A stretch of 47,749 bases of DNA, taken from NCBI GenBank assembly GCA_903872565.1, contig CAIQLG010000127.1, positions 1 to 47,749 on the forward strand, read 5' to 3'. Of this stretch, positions 24,070-33,077 are shown one piece after another. The notes beneath the pieces were generated by a model that was not told where the DNA came from, searched no databases, and worked only from the letters and a program-made list of their open reading frames with translations. The position numbers and the translations under genes are program-made. The stretch comes from an uncultured Lentisphaerota bacterium. Its GTDB lineage: Bacteria; Verrucomicrobiota; Lentisphaeria; Victivallales; GWF2-50-93. How positions within the stretch are numbered: position 1 is the stretch's first letter; each line of letters begins with the position of its first letter.

Positions 24070-25594
24070 CTATATTCTCTCCTGTTTGCAAGATTGATTT
24101 AGTTTCAGCAGTTTTGATGGCGGTTTTCTCATTGTGGTAGAGTATCATTACCAAGGCGAGAATGAACCAAAAAGCTTCCATATTAATGATGGTATAGAAG
24201 TTGGTGATTGTTACCCCATGAAAAAGTATTCCTATTTGAGCAGATAGAAAACCTAACGCCAGCCCCTTGCTGAAGCTGTCTCGGGTAGTTAAATAGAGTT
24301 TAAAAACACAGATAAAAATAACAAGATTCATATAAAGAAATGAAATTAACCCAACTATTCCAGTCTCATAAAGTTCTTGGAAATACTGATTGTCAAGGGT
24401 ACCGAGAAACATAGATCCTACTCCGTGTCCGAATACAGGATAATTAAGCATTTCAGGCATTAAGCTTACCCATGCCATATATCTTGCATTGTAGGAGGAG
24501 TCTGCCTGGGCTCCCTTTGTAACGACATCTCCTATTGAAGTGAACTGGTTTTTTATGTCATTTCGATTTTCCTTTATCACAAATTCGGCTCGATAATCGG
24601 TTATCATCGTGGAGGCAAAATATACCCCCCCGAAAAATAGGATTACGAAGCTTAAGAGAACTATTTTTCTGCTCCTGGAAATAAGATAGGCCAGAAAAAG
24701 CATAGGGGGAATGCTAACGTATGCTCCCCGTGATTTTGTCATAATTATCGCAAAAAGGAAGACTGCAAATCCTATAACACACAAGGCTGAAAAACTTTTT
24801 TCCTTCACGAAAAGAAGAAGCCCGAGCGAAAGCCCGAGGACAATAAGTAAAAAGTCGGCGAGAATGTTGGCTCTACATACTCCCGCTGTTGCAGTTGCTC
24901 CTGATTCCATTTCTGCCACGGAAAAGATTAAAGACTGGCCAAGCCCTATAAATGCGACAACAATTGAAACATAGAGCAGTATTTTTACGGCAAGTCTTAC
25001 TTCTTTGTAATCATCCATTATATTCAGTGTCATAAAGAAAATCCAGAAATACTCGAGTCTTTTCATTGCAAAGAGAATCCCTCCAAGCGTGTCAGTTCCC
25101 TGTAGATAACCAATGAATGTGGCAAACACAATTGCCAGCGCCATAACTACTATTCCCTTGTTTATAGGAACGCTTTTCAATATCGAAAGACTCCTCGTCT
25201 TGGCGCAGTTGAGCAACCAACCCCCAGATACAAGCAGAAGTACAATGTCCTCAACTCTTATTGTTGTAGCCCTACCAGTGGTCTCACTTTTCCCCATAGG
25301 CATATCTGTTGAAACCATCATGAAGAAAAGCATTACAACAAGTCCGAATTTGGGTTTGAAGAAAGAGCCGATTGCGATAAGCACACCAAAAAGAAGAATA
25401 AAAAGAAAATACGGATTCTCCGGAGAGAGTGAAATATAACTTCTATTATACTTATGTGGAGATATTGTCACCGCATCCACAAAAAAAGGCGAGCATAGAA
25501 GCAGAAACAGTATGGACGTGACTTTTATATATCCAGTTCCTATTGCCGGACCAGTAATCCAATTTTTATAATTATTATTTATCATAAAGGTCAT
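24050..25594 (-). CDS. Wzy/O-antigen ligase family membrane protein (copy 2)
   Basis: A 514 aa polytopic protein. Its large periplasmic loop holds the Wzy_C signature: SSYNARYMAWVSLMPEMLNY, PVFGHGVGSMFLGT, then DNQYFQELYETGIVGLISFL (about 390-450). Polymerases and ligases of O-antigen type share it. The Arg in NARYMAW and the Gly-rich GHGVGS are the usual functional residues. It overlaps the GT4 gene upstream by 20 nt. An alternative start at ATG 25585 would shorten the overlap. It is longer than copy 1 at 16754 and not obviously a recent duplicate. Confidence 0.86.
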   Translation of the reverse strand: MTFMINNNYKNWITGPAIGTGYIKVTSILFLLLCSPFFVDAVTISPHKYNRSYISLSPENPYFLFILLFGVLIAIGSFFKPKFGLVVMLFFMMVSTDMPMGKSETTGRATTIRVEDIVLLLVSGGWLLNCAKTRSLSILKSVPINKGIVVMALAIVFATFIGYLQGTDTLGGILFAMKRLEYFWIFFMTLNIMDDYKEVRLAVKILLYVSIVVAFIGLGQSLIFSVAEMESGATATAGVCRANILADFLLIVLGLSLGLLLFVKEKSFSALCVIGFAVFLFAIIMTKSRGAYVSIPPMLFLAYLISRSRKIVLLSFVILFFGGVYFASTMITDYRAEFVIKENRNDIKNQFTSIGDVVTKGAQADSSYNARYMAWVSLMPEMLNYPVFGHGVGSMFLGTLDNQYFQELYETGIVGLISFLYMNLVIFICVFKLYLTTRDSFSKGLALGFLSAQIGILFHGVTITNFYTIINMEAFWFILALVMILYHNEKTAIKTAETKSILQTGENIDAKYIA

Positions 25595-26726
25595 AATATT
25601 TCTTCTGCATTTTTTTAAGAGTGAAGAGCCCCGCCTTCAGAATATTTTCATGTCCCATCCGATCTCTTGTGTCACTTGACAGTGCAAGTTTATCTATACA
25701 GTTACATAATTTAGCCGAATTTCCGGGTTCCACCAAATATCCATTAACATTATTTTCAACAAGATCTGGAATTCCTCCAACGTCACTTGCTATTACTGGC
25801 AGGCCCACAGCCATCGCCTCCAGTATGGCGATGCCGAAACCCTCGTAGAGAGAAGGAAGCACAAAAATATCTGCAGCCCAAAGATATTTTCTTATTTCCA
25901 TGTCCTGTCCATATAAGACCAGTTTGCCACTTTTAATCAAATCCCCATTCTCATTTTCAATCTCATTTCTTGAGGGACCTTCTCCAACTATTCCAAGTTT
26001 TACATTGAGTTTAGTTGACTGAAACAGTTTTCTGAATGCATCCACTAGAATATAATGGCCTTTTTCGGCGGTCATGCGCCCGATTGAAAGGATATAGCAT
26101 TCATCTTCCTCTATCCCAAGCAGTTTTCTGGATCTAAGTTTTTCTACGGGTGCACTTTTAAACTTTTCAGTGTCTACCCCATTGGGTATTATAATTGTCC
26201 TGGCTGGAGTACACAATTTAAGACGAAGTGAAATTCCATATTCATTTTTGCTTAGAACAGTCAGATATTTTGTCTTGAATCCTGCCAATCGTTCAGCAAC
26301 AAAGAAGCAACTTTTCCTAAACCCCCAGTCCGGAACTCCCGGTATATTGCCATGTGGCTGATAGATTGTACCATGTTGTGTGTGAATTATATTTTTGATA
26401 CCTGCCAGTGCGGCCGCATAACGGCCAAGTATGCCGGCTTTGGAGGTATGTGTATGAACTATGTCGAACCTGTTTCTGTAAAATTCACGGAAAAGCCTCC
26501 AGAATGCTGTCAAATCTGAAAAGAAACTTATGTTCCTGACAAGAGGATGGACAAATATGGTATTGTATTCCTTTCCCAGCAGTTTTTTCTCGTTGTCGTC
26601 AATGTCCTCCTCACCAGTGTATAGAGTAAAGCAGTATTTTCCCTTTGCCCCGTCAATCAGTTGTTTTACTACGGTGCTGGCTCCGCCTGGTACCATGCGA
26701 GTTATAACTATTGCTATTTTCTTCAT
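25575..26726 (-). CDS. GT4 family glycosyltransferase
   Basis: A 383 aa GT-B transferase. It starts MKKIAIVITRMVPGGASTVV with the glycine-rich loop, then FDIVHTHTSKAGILGRYAA, NIIHTQHGTIYQ, IIPNGVDTEKFKS, YILSIGRMTAEKGHYILVDA, VGEGPSRNEIE and the donor motif LYEGFGIAILEAMAVGLPVI (E-x7-E intact). The HTHTSKAG segment recalls GalNAc- or FucNAc-type transferases of O-antigen loci, but I do not assign a sugar. It overlaps the PHP gene upstream by ATGA and the Wzy gene downstream by 20 nt. Confidence 0.92.
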   Translation of the reverse strand: MKKIAIVITRMVPGGASTVVKQLIDGAKGKYCFTLYTGEEDIDDNEKKLLGKEYNTIFVHPLVRNISFFSDLTAFWRLFREFYRNRFDIVHTHTSKAGILGRYAAALAGIKNIIHTQHGTIYQPHGNIPGVPDWGFRKSCFFVAERLAGFKTKYLTVLSKNEYGISLRLKLCTPARTIIIPNGVDTEKFKSAPVEKLRSRKLLGIEEDECYILSIGRMTAEKGHYILVDAFRKLFQSTKLNVKLGIVGEGPSRNEIENENGDLIKSGKLVLYGQDMEIRKYLWAADIFVLPSLYEGFGIAILEAMAVGLPVIASDVGGIPDLVENNVNGYLVEPGNSAKLCNCIDKLALSSDTRDRMGHENILKAGLFTLKKMQKKYYDLYDK

Positions 26727-27385
26727 TTCTGCCTTAAAATCTTCAGTTTTCTGGCATATTTGATTAACTGACTACCGTAAAATGATATTTCTGAACTTTT
26801 AACAGAGGATGGAGAAGCTGTTTTTAGTAGAGCTTCCTTAAATGCATCTTTGTCCAGTGCGTTTTTACGATCAATGGCAGCGGAGGTTGTTCCATTTCCT
26901 ATTTCATATAAAAAATGCGCGTCACTTCCGCCGAAGCAGGCCTTGTCAAACTTTTTCGCAAGTTGTATACAACGGTCGTGGTTGACGTGATTGTGCGAGT
27001 TGTATGTCTCAATGCCATCAAACATTTCTATAAGTTCATCCGGATATTCTTCATTCCTTCTCATATAAGGGTGTGCAAGAACGGCAATGGAACCGTGTCC
27101 TCTTGCATTTTCCAATATTTCCTTGGCATCATGTGAAACAGTTTCGATTTTCCAGGGGAAATAAATCAGGATATCTCCTATTTCAGTCCAGATTTCAATC
27201 CCAGGAATTATTATGAGATCTGGATTCTTCTTTTGAAGACTGTCAAAATCTACTCGGAATACGTTATGGTCTGTTATTGCAAATCCGGAGAGCCCTTTTT
27301 TCCTGACAGCGAGTGCAATTTCTTCCGGATCGTTCAGCGAATCAAACGAAAACCAGGAATGTATATGTAAATCAAGTGTGATCAT
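26723..27385 (-). CDS. PHP-domain metal-dependent hydrolase
   Basis: A 220 aa PHP protein with the expected metal ligands in order: DLHIHSWFS (His7, His9), FAITDHNVF (Asp39, His40), IIPGIEIWTE (Glu), VLAHPYMRR (His), TYNSHNHVNH (His cluster) and FGGSDAHFL (Asp, His). PHP enzymes hydrolyse phosphoesters using a trinuclear metal site; some are phosphatases and some act in capsule regulation (YwqE/Wzb type). Here the gene directly follows the ATP-grasp gene with no spacer and overlaps a GT4, so a role in making or recycling a phosphorylated glycan intermediate is plausible but inferred. Confidence 0.85.
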   Translation of the reverse strand: MITLDLHIHSWFSFDSLNDPEEIALAVRKKGLSGFAITDHNVFRVDFDSLQKKNPDLIIIPGIEIWTEIGDILIYFPWKIETVSHDAKEILENARGHGSIAVLAHPYMRRNEEYPDELIEMFDGIETYNSHNHVNHDRCIQLAKKFDKACFGGSDAHFLYEIGNGTTSAAIDRKNALDKDAFKEALLKTASPSSVKSSEISFYGSQLIKYARKLKILRQK

Positions 27386-28540
27386 TTATTTATATTTTAG
27401 CCTGTCTAAAATATAATAAAATCCCGGCCTTGGATCCTTCCACGACCATATCCCATCCTTTATTTTAAAATTAAGACATTCCAGAAAATACTTTATAAGA
27501 TAGCTTGTTTTATTAGTGGTTCCAACAAATTCCTTTAATGCAGCAAGCAGGTCAATCGCCTGGAATTTGAGTTTTACACTTACCCTATATTCTTTCAAAG
27601 GCGTAATTTCCTTACCGGCAATTATTTGATAGTGCAGAAATGGAAGGTTGAGCCCTGCGAATCTAGCAAGTGGAAGAGAACCCCAGTAACGCGGATTTAT
27701 TTCAAGTATTTTAAATTTTCCATCGTTCTTGTCAAGCTTGAACTCCACCATTGCAGGTCCTGTCCAGCCAATATAGTCAAGCATCTTTCTTCCTGCATTT
27801 TCAAGCTGTTCATCCTTCACTGATTCGCAGTAGGTACTTGGACCGCCAAATATTGGATATTCGCGGAGTCGCAGATGGCCAATTCCAGCAAGCATTTTAC
27901 CGTCACGTCCGTATAGGGCCGACCAGCCATAGGCCGCTCCTTCAATATAATCCTGAACAACAATATCCTTCCCGAAGGAGGCGAGCTTTGACCAGGCTTT
28001 TTTTGTTTCATCTTCTGATCGTACAATTTCATAGCGCTGGACTGGTTCCAGGAAAAGCCCCTCGTCGTCAAGTAGCTTTAAGACGGCAGGAAGCCTGATA
28101 TTCCTAGGTTCTGGCATATTGTCATGGGAATAGAGTCGAGTTTCAGGAAACCCGACTCCGGCCTTCTCGGCGATTTCAATGATACTTGCTTTGTCATTTG
28201 CCTTTTTGAAAGTCTCGTTGGAAGGCAGAAGACATTTCGAGAGAATTTCCGGGGGTGCCTCCCTCATAACGGCAAGAATTGTGTTGGTTGAAACCGGGAA
28301 AATTGTCCTTGAACGGAGGCAAAGATCATAAAATTCACTGCTTTCATAATCTGTTATGGTAGCGGATTTATTGCAAAAAAATGATTTTGCTGCCAAACAG
28401 GTGTTCTTGCAGTCCTTCTTTTCGACGACAAGGACTTTTAGACCTTCAATGCCTAGACAACGTGTCAGTTCTAGGGCAACACGCTGAGCTCCGTCTGTGA
28501 TCAGAGCATCAAAGGTAAAGTCCTCGGAGATATTTAACAT
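27386..28540 (-). CDS. ATP-grasp family ligase
   Basis: A 384 aa protein with an N-terminal Rossmann-like pre-grasp domain. The ATP-grasp fold includes RLPAVLKLLDDEGL (ATP Lys), DIVVQDYIEGAAYGWSALYG (about 195-214), GPAMVEFKLD and the metal-binding FKILEINPRYWGSLPLA (about 283-299). It resembles carB-like ATP-grasp proteins found in polysaccharide loci. These form amide or ester bonds through acyl phosphates, so an amino-acid or carboxylate decoration of a sugar is possible. The start ATG at 28540 immediately follows the stop of a DUF4143 ATPase, and its own stop abuts the PHP start. Confidence 0.85.
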   Translation of the reverse strand: MLNISEDFTFDALITDGAQRVALELTRCLGIEGLKVLVVEKKDCKNTCLAAKSFFCNKSATITDYESSEFYDLCLRSRTIFPVSTNTILAVMREAPPEILSKCLLPSNETFKKANDKASIIEIAEKAGVGFPETRLYSHDNMPEPRNIRLPAVLKLLDDEGLFLEPVQRYEIVRSEDETKKAWSKLASFGKDIVVQDYIEGAAYGWSALYGRDGKMLAGIGHLRLREYPIFGGPSTYCESVKDEQLENAGRKMLDYIGWTGPAMVEFKLDKNDGKFKILEINPRYWGSLPLARFAGLNLPFLHYQIIAGKEITPLKEYRVSVKLKFQAIDLLAALKEFVGTTNKTSYLIKYFLECLNFKIKDGIWSWKDPRPGFYYILDRLKYK

Positions 28541-29695
28541 TTATATTTTTGTCCCTAACTTTTCTATTGCCACGGAAAGAGGAACGACTTGGACATTATA
28601 AGCCAATGGGTAGGATCTAGTTCCAGGATAGATCACAATCAGCTCTTCGAGCTTTAAGTCTTCAATGGTAATATGCATTGATTTTGTCATCCCAGGGGCA
28701 TCGGCACACTTAAACTCGACACCTATGCGGTGACCGTCATGCTCCAAAAACAAATCCAGCTCTGCGCCATGCTGGGTCGCCCAAAAATATGGCTGAAAAA
28801 CACTTGTTTTTGCCAATATTTGATCGAGGGCAAAACCTTCCCAAGACGCTCCGTATTTTGGATTTTGCCACAGCCCTTGCATAGATTCGACACCAAGGAA
28901 TGCATGCAAAAGGCCGCTGTCACGAAAATAGATTTTAGGGGACTTTACGATCCGTTTGCCAGCATTTTCGAACCATGGTGGCAGAATGCGAATCAAAAAA
29001 GTTCCGGCAAGAATATCAAGATAATGTCGGACGGTCTTACCACTTACTCCCAAAGAACGACCAAGCTCCTCCGCATTCCACACCTGACCGTGATAATGCG
29101 CAAGCATGCTCCAGAAGCGATGGAGAATTTCTGAAGAAACATGTATGCCAAGCGTATGAATATCTCTTTCCACATGAGTCCTTATAAAATTCCTGCGCCA
29201 TGTCAAGGATGCCCTAAGAGAAGAGGCGAGAAAAGAGCGAGGAAAGGTTCCCCGCAGCCACAACTCTTCCTGTCGTGATATTCCTACTTCATCCAACGTC
29301 AATCCGGGTACCTGCACAAATTGAATACGTCCCGCTAAAGACTCCGATACGCCCTTTATTATTTCTGGAGAGGCACTGCCCAAAAGACAAAAGCGGGACG
29401 GAAGAGGATTTCTATCGCATAAAGGACGCAAAGCGGTGAAAATGTGAGGAACAACTTGAACCTCATCTATTACCACAAGACCAGTTAAGCTTTCAAGGAC
29501 CTGTTTGGGATTGTTCATAGCCATGCGATCAGCGGCATCTTCCATATCAAAATAATGAATATCCTCAGTCCATTCGGCAATGAACTGTTTAGCCAAAGTT
29601 GTTTTGCCAATCTGTCGCGTTCCCAACAGGGCAACTATTGGAGATTCATTAATTGCATTCCAGACCAAACTTATAAGGGAGTCTCTTCTTATCAT
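28541..29695 (-). CDS. AAA ATPase with DUF4143 domain (ATPase 4)
   Basis: A 384 aa member of the AAA_14/DUF4143 family: Walker A LLGTRQIGKTTLAKQF (about 19-34), Walker B GLVVIDEVQVVPHIF (about 72-86), LLGSASPEIIKG, and a helix-turn-helix-like SLGVSGKTVRHYLDIL near 209-224. The C-terminal AELDLFLEHDGHRIGVEFKC keeps the acidic residue and E-x-K. It is diverged from ATPases 1-3. Unlike them it heads a seven-gene glycan operon, with its stop codon directly abutting the ATP-grasp start. That may be chance insertion or a functional link. A decayed copy of the ATPase-island repeat lies just upstream. Confidence 0.86.
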   Translation of the reverse strand: MIRRDSLISLVWNAINESPIVALLGTRQIGKTTLAKQFIAEWTEDIHYFDMEDAADRMAMNNPKQVLESLTGLVVIDEVQVVPHIFTALRPLCDRNPLPSRFCLLGSASPEIIKGVSESLAGRIQFVQVPGLTLDEVGISRQEELWLRGTFPRSFLASSLRASLTWRRNFIRTHVERDIHTLGIHVSSEILHRFWSMLAHYHGQVWNAEELGRSLGVSGKTVRHYLDILAGTFLIRILPPWFENAGKRIVKSPKIYFRDSGLLHAFLGVESMQGLWQNPKYGASWEGFALDQILAKTSVFQPYFWATQHGAELDLFLEHDGHRIGVEFKCADAPGMTKSMHITIEDLKLEELIVIYPGTRSYPLAYNVQVVPLSVAIEKLGTKI

Positions 29696-29799
29696 AAATT
29701 TTATCCGAGTAAATAAGGATTAATACTTCCAATATACGCGGTAAATAATGATTTTCAAGGCAGATACCCACAAAGCCTCGTATTATAATGAATTCCATA

Positions 29800-29847
29800 T
29801 TTACCAAAGATACATTGCTACAAAAAAGCACATAAGGCACAAAAAAT
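29800..29847. repeat. Decayed relative of the 47-bp repeat near ATPase 4
   Basis: The stretch begins TTTACCA and later reads GCTACAAAAAAGCACATAAG. It matches in order, with an internal deletion, the repeat at 4142-4188 and its continuation (GGCCACAAAAAAACACATAG). It lies about 105 nt upstream of the fourth DUF4143 ATPase. The match is by eye and weaker than that of the other two copies. The rest of the 29696-29872 gap shows no gene. Confidence 0.45.
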
Positions 29848-29872
29848 TATAATTTGTGGGAAAATGGTGATT

Positions 29873-30820
29873 TTATTCGTGACCATTTGCCTGTCCCTCG
29901 TAGCTCGAAGGGCGAAGTGGGGTGGAATTCGTGTCTGATTTCTTCAATCCATGGTAATATAAATAGCTTGCCATTTTTTCGGCTCGTTTTTTCCTGTTCA
30001 GATACAAATCCAATAAAATCAGAGGATACAGGATCCAACCAGTGATTTCTCTTACCGAAACATAAATAATATCATAGTTTGAAAATGGGAATAGGAGTGC
30101 AAAATACTCTTTGAGAATCCATATTAGACTTCCAGTCGGGCCAGAGGCAATCTCGAGTTTTTTTTCAATAAATCCTTGGAAAAGTTTGCGAATGCCGTCT
30201 GGGGTGAAGCGGTAATAATCCTTTGGATGTGCGTGCAATACCTGCATAAACGGAAGCGTTGCAAAAACAAATCCTCCTGGCTTCAAAACCCTGTGTATCT
30301 CGGAACATATTGAAGCTGGATCTGGCACGTGCTCCAGAACAAGAAGAATGAAAATTCCATCAACGCTGTTATCTGGGAAAGGCATTTTTTCTCCATCGGC
30401 AACCAGATGGATATCATGCCCATTCATTATATTCAGATTGAACACGGAATCATGCTTTATTTCGCCTGTCCCACCTATGTTCAGGTAAAGTCCTTCAGGG
30501 TCAAGACTGGAAAGCAGAGCATTTAAAATTTTTTCTCTTCCAAACCACTTGAATGGAGCTGGGGCTTTTAGACGTTGAATTGTCTGGTATGACAAGAAAT
30601 GAGGAAGCAGTTCGTTGTTGTTCCAGGATTTTATCTCGAAGTCAAGCTGGTTTTTCCGATCCTGTGATAGCATGACAGGTGTTCCTTTTACTGCTTCATA
30701 GCTCATGGCACAATGGGAACAGGCGAATCTCCCAGGTTCAGGAGTAATTTCCAGTTTTGACCGACATTCCGGACATACGAGAGCTTGAAATAATTTTTTA
30801 GTAGTTGGCATAAATTGCAT
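29873..30820 (-). CDS. SAM methyltransferase with Trm112-like zinc ribbon
   Basis: A 315 aa protein. The N-terminal zinc ribbon has two Cys pairs, LVCPECRSK and FACSHCAMS (about 15-40). The methyltransferase core has LYLNIGGTGEIKHDSVFNL, HDIHLVADGEKMPFPDNSVD, GIFILLVLEHVPDPASICSE and HRVLKPGGFVFATLPFMQ (about 108-195). A hydrophobic stretch near 255-275 may touch the membrane. The last ~18 residues are encoded by a dispersed repeat insertion, so the native C terminus probably ended earlier. The start is ATG 30820 or ATG 30811; neither has a clear ribosome site. It probably methylates a glycan or lipid-linked sugar. Confidence 0.82.
   Translation of the reverse strand: MQFMPTTKKLFQALVCPECRSKLEITPEPGRFACSHCAMSYEAVKGTPVMLSQDRKNQLDFEIKSWNNNELLPHFLSYQTIQRLKAPAPFKWFGREKILNALLSSLDPEGLYLNIGGTGEIKHDSVFNLNIMNGHDIHLVADGEKMPFPDNSVDGIFILLVLEHVPDPASICSEIHRVLKPGGFVFATLPFMQVLHAHPKDYYRFTPDGIRKLFQGFIEKKLEIASGPTGSLIWILKEYFALLFPFSNYDIIYVSVREITGWILYPLILLDLYLNRKKRAEKMASYLYYHGLKKSDTNSTPLRPSSYEGQANGHE
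29875..29933. repeat. 45-bp dispersed palindromic repeat flanked by ATTCGTG
   Basis: The 7-mer ATTCGTG occurs at 29875-29881 and again at 29927-29933, bracketing 45 bp that contain CTGTCCCTCGTAGCTCGAAG and GGCGAAGTGGGG. This core aligns by eye with the left half of the element at 30938 (CTGTCCTACGAAGCCTTGGC...). The flanking 7-mers look like a target-site duplication. The insertion lies inside the 3' end of the minus-strand methyltransferase gene and supplies its last residues and stop codon. Confidence 0.5.
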
Positions 30821-30937
30821 TTATTCAATTCAAACACTATATTCAGACATAAGTAAGAGTAGTTCGTGAAGAGCGGAATTCAAACTTGATCGTATGGGGA
30901 ATTGTATTTTGGCGAGATAGTTGAATGGTTGGAAATT

Positions 30938-31054
30938 TGTAGCCATTGCCACCTGTCCTACGAAGCCTTGGCGTAGTAGGATGTTGGCCGTGCAGTCGCC
31001 TCCAACATCCGCCTACGCAAAGAAGCTACGGCGAGACATGTGGAGGCGGCTACA
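30938..31054. repeat. 117-bp MITE-like element with terminal inverted repeats
   Basis: The ends are imperfect inverted repeats of 20 nt: TGTAGCCATTGCCACCTGTC (30938-30957) versus the reverse complement of 31035-31054, TGTAGCCGCCTCCACATGTC. Internal hairpins include CTACG...CGTAG and CGCC...GGCG arms. It does not encode a protein. The left half is related to the 45-bp repeat at 29882. It lies in the 297-nt gap between divergent genes, which otherwise contains only a small palindrome near the downstream start. Confidence 0.6.
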
Positions 31055-31084
31055 TTAGTCCAGCCGTAGCCAGTTGAGTACAAT

Positions 31085-31097
31085 GACATTAAATGTC
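31085..31097. promoter_or_regulatory. Perfect 13-nt palindrome upstream of FAD oxidoreductase
   Basis: GACATTAAATGTC is a perfect inverted repeat (6-nt arms, A centre) ending 20 nt before the TTG start of the oxidoreductase and just before its ribosome site AAGGAAG. The position suits an operator overlapping the transcription start. No regulator is encoded next to it, so this is only a candidate. Confidence 0.35.
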
Positions 31098-31117
31098 TTT
31101 AATAAGGAAGAAAAATT

Positions 31118-32644
31118 TTGGATCAAAAGACAGCTATTATAATTGGTGCTGGCCCTGCTGGCCTCACGGCAGCATTCGAACTGCTCGACAAAACCAATAT
31201 GAAGCTGATAATATTTGAGCAAACCTCCGATATTGGTGGCATATCCAAGACGGTTAACTATAAAGGTAACCGCATTGACATTGGCGGCCATCGCTTCTTT
31301 TCCAAATCTGATAGGGTAATGAGTTTCTGGCTGAACATTCTGCCGATGGAACAACTCGGCACCCTGACAGACCCGCAAAAAACAGATAAGGTCATGCTAC
31401 TGCGCCAGCGGCTTTCTCGCATATTGTTTATGCGGAAGTTTTTTGATTATCCAATCTCGCTTACATTAAAAACCGTCAAAAATCTCGGTCTTTTCAGAAT
31501 GCTCAAGATCGGACTGAGCTATATGAAGGCACAGGTCTTTGGAATCAAAGAGGAAAAATCACTAGAAGATTTTCTAATTAACCGCTTCGGAAGAGAACTT
31601 TACAACACATTTTTTAAAGATTACACAGAAAAGGTCTGGGGTGTTTCCTGCTGCAAAATAAAACCTGAATGGGGCGCGCAACGCATAAAAGGCCTTTCAA
31701 TCACAAAGGCAATCATACATGCTGCAAAAGCTATTATAAAAAAGGATTTTTCAATCGGCCAAAAGGAAGTTGAAACAAGTCTAATCTCTCAGTTTTTATA
31801 TCCAAAGTTAGGCCCGGGCCAGTTATGGGAAGCAGTTGCCGATATTATCAAGTCAAAGGGTGGGCAGATATTCTTAAACCACAAGGCCGTCGGTATAAAT
31901 TACCAGGATAATAAAATAACTTCGGTAAAAATAGAAAATGAACAAACCGGCGAACAAAAAGATTTTACTGCTGATTATATTTTCTCGACAATGGCTGTAA
32001 AAGATTTGGTAGAAGCGATGGGACATAACGTCCCAGAAACTGTAAGAAAAACTGCATCGGGTTTATGTTATCGCGATTTTATAACAGTCGGCCTCTTGGC
32101 AAAAAAACTGAAAATAAAAAACGATACCCAAATGAAAACCATAAATAACATTGTGCCGGATAACTGGATTTATATTCAGGAGCCGGATGTCAAAATTGGA
32201 AGGCTTCAGATCTTCAACAACTGGAGTCCCTATATGGTGGCCAATGAAAATAATGTCTGGCTCGGCCTCGAGTATTTCTGCAATCAGGGTGATGACCTTT
32301 GGAACATGCCTGATGAAAAATTCAAGACTTTTGCCACCGGTGAACTTGCAAAAATAGGAATAATTGATACCGCAGATGTCCTCGACAGTATTGTTATACG
32401 GATTGAAAAAACTTACCCCGCCTATTTCGGTAGCTATGACAATTTTGACATCATAAAAGATTATATAAATGGTTTTGAAAATCTATTTTTGATAGGTCGA
32501 AACGGTATGCATCGCTATAACAATCAGGATCATTCTATGCTTACAGCAATGACTGCTGTTGAAAACATTGTCAATGGGATTACAACAAAAGAAAATATCT
32601 GGCAGGTCAACAGTGAAGAAGAATACCACGAAGAAAAGCGATAA
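31118..32644 (+). CDS. FAD-dependent NAD(P)-binding oxidoreductase (amine-oxidase-like)
   Basis: A 508 aa flavoprotein. The FAD-binding Rossmann motif is [18 protein letters not shown] (about 5-22), ending with Glu in [15 protein letters not shown], followed by [16 protein letters not shown]. The C-terminal FAD/substrate segment is [20 protein letters not shown] (about 459-478). Relatives encoded in polysaccharide loci include UDP-galactopyranose mutase-like and protoporphyrinogen-oxidase-like proteins, and their reaction is usually unproven. The TTG start is supported by AAGGAAG 7 nt upstream. A truncated radical SAM gene follows after 4 nt. It might oxidise or isomerise a nucleotide sugar, which is inference. 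Confidence 0.85.
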   Translation: MDQKTAIIIGAGPAGLTAAFELLDKTNMKLIIFEQTSDIGGISKTVNYKGNRIDIGGHRFFSKSDRVMSFWLNILPMEQLGTLTDPQKTDKVMLLRQRLSRILFMRKFFDYPISLTLKTVKNLGLFRMLKIGLSYMKAQVFGIKEEKSLEDFLINRFGRELYNTFFKDYTEKVWGVSCCKIKPEWGAQRIKGLSITKAIIHAAKAIIKKDFSIGQKEVETSLISQFLYPKLGPGQLWEAVADIIKSKGGQIFLNHKAVGINYQDNKITSVKIENEQTGEQKDFTADYIFSTMAVKDLVEAMGHNVPETVRKTASGLCYRDFITVGLLAKKLKIKNDTQMKTINNIVPDNWIYIQEPDVKIGRLQIFNNWSPYMVANENNVWLGLEYFCNQGDDLWNMPDEKFKTFATGELAKIGIIDTADVLDSIVIRIEKTYPAYFGSYDNFDIIKDYINGFENLFLIGRNGMHRYNNQDHSMLTAMTAVENIVNGITTKENIWQVNSEEEYHEEKR

Positions 32645-32648
32645 TAAA

Positions 32649-33077
32649 ATGAACAATATTCTCAACCTCGAACGATCCTCGGGCAGCCCCCAAAAATCGC
32701 ATATGATAAATCAAGTTTCCATTAGTCCTAAGTATAATATATATCTTGTAAGACCAAACTATAAAACCCATCTAATAACTCCAATACTGGGTATCGGATA
32801 CATCTCATCATATCTAAAGAGAAAGGGGTATAAGCCTAAAATAATTGACGGAGTAAATTTGAATATGGGAAACTGCGAAATAGCCAAAATGATCCCCGCA
32901 GGTTCTATCGTAGGGATAAGTATATTATCAGCATATTTTAACGAAGCAAAGAGTCTTGCCGATATCTTGAAAAAAAAGGATTGTTTAGTTATCAGGGGGG
33001 GACATTCCTTTCGGTATTTGGTTTCTTGGGAAATTCAAAATATACGACAGGGTGTCTCCTTTTTTAACTCATTTTAG
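32649..33077 (+). pseudogene. Truncated B12-binding radical SAM gene
   Basis: A 142-codon frame. From about residue 30 it reads as a cobalamin-binding domain: IYLVRPNYKTHLITPILGIG, YISSYLKRKGYKPKIID, SIVGISILSAYFNEAKSLAD and VIRGGHSF. This follows the order seen in the intact protein at 1371, where the matching point is VVWGNAHPS. It then loses similarity at once and stops. The whole radical SAM core is missing. A run of seven G at 32995-33001 lies exactly at the break, so a frameshift may also have contributed. It is probably inactive. Confidence 0.6.
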
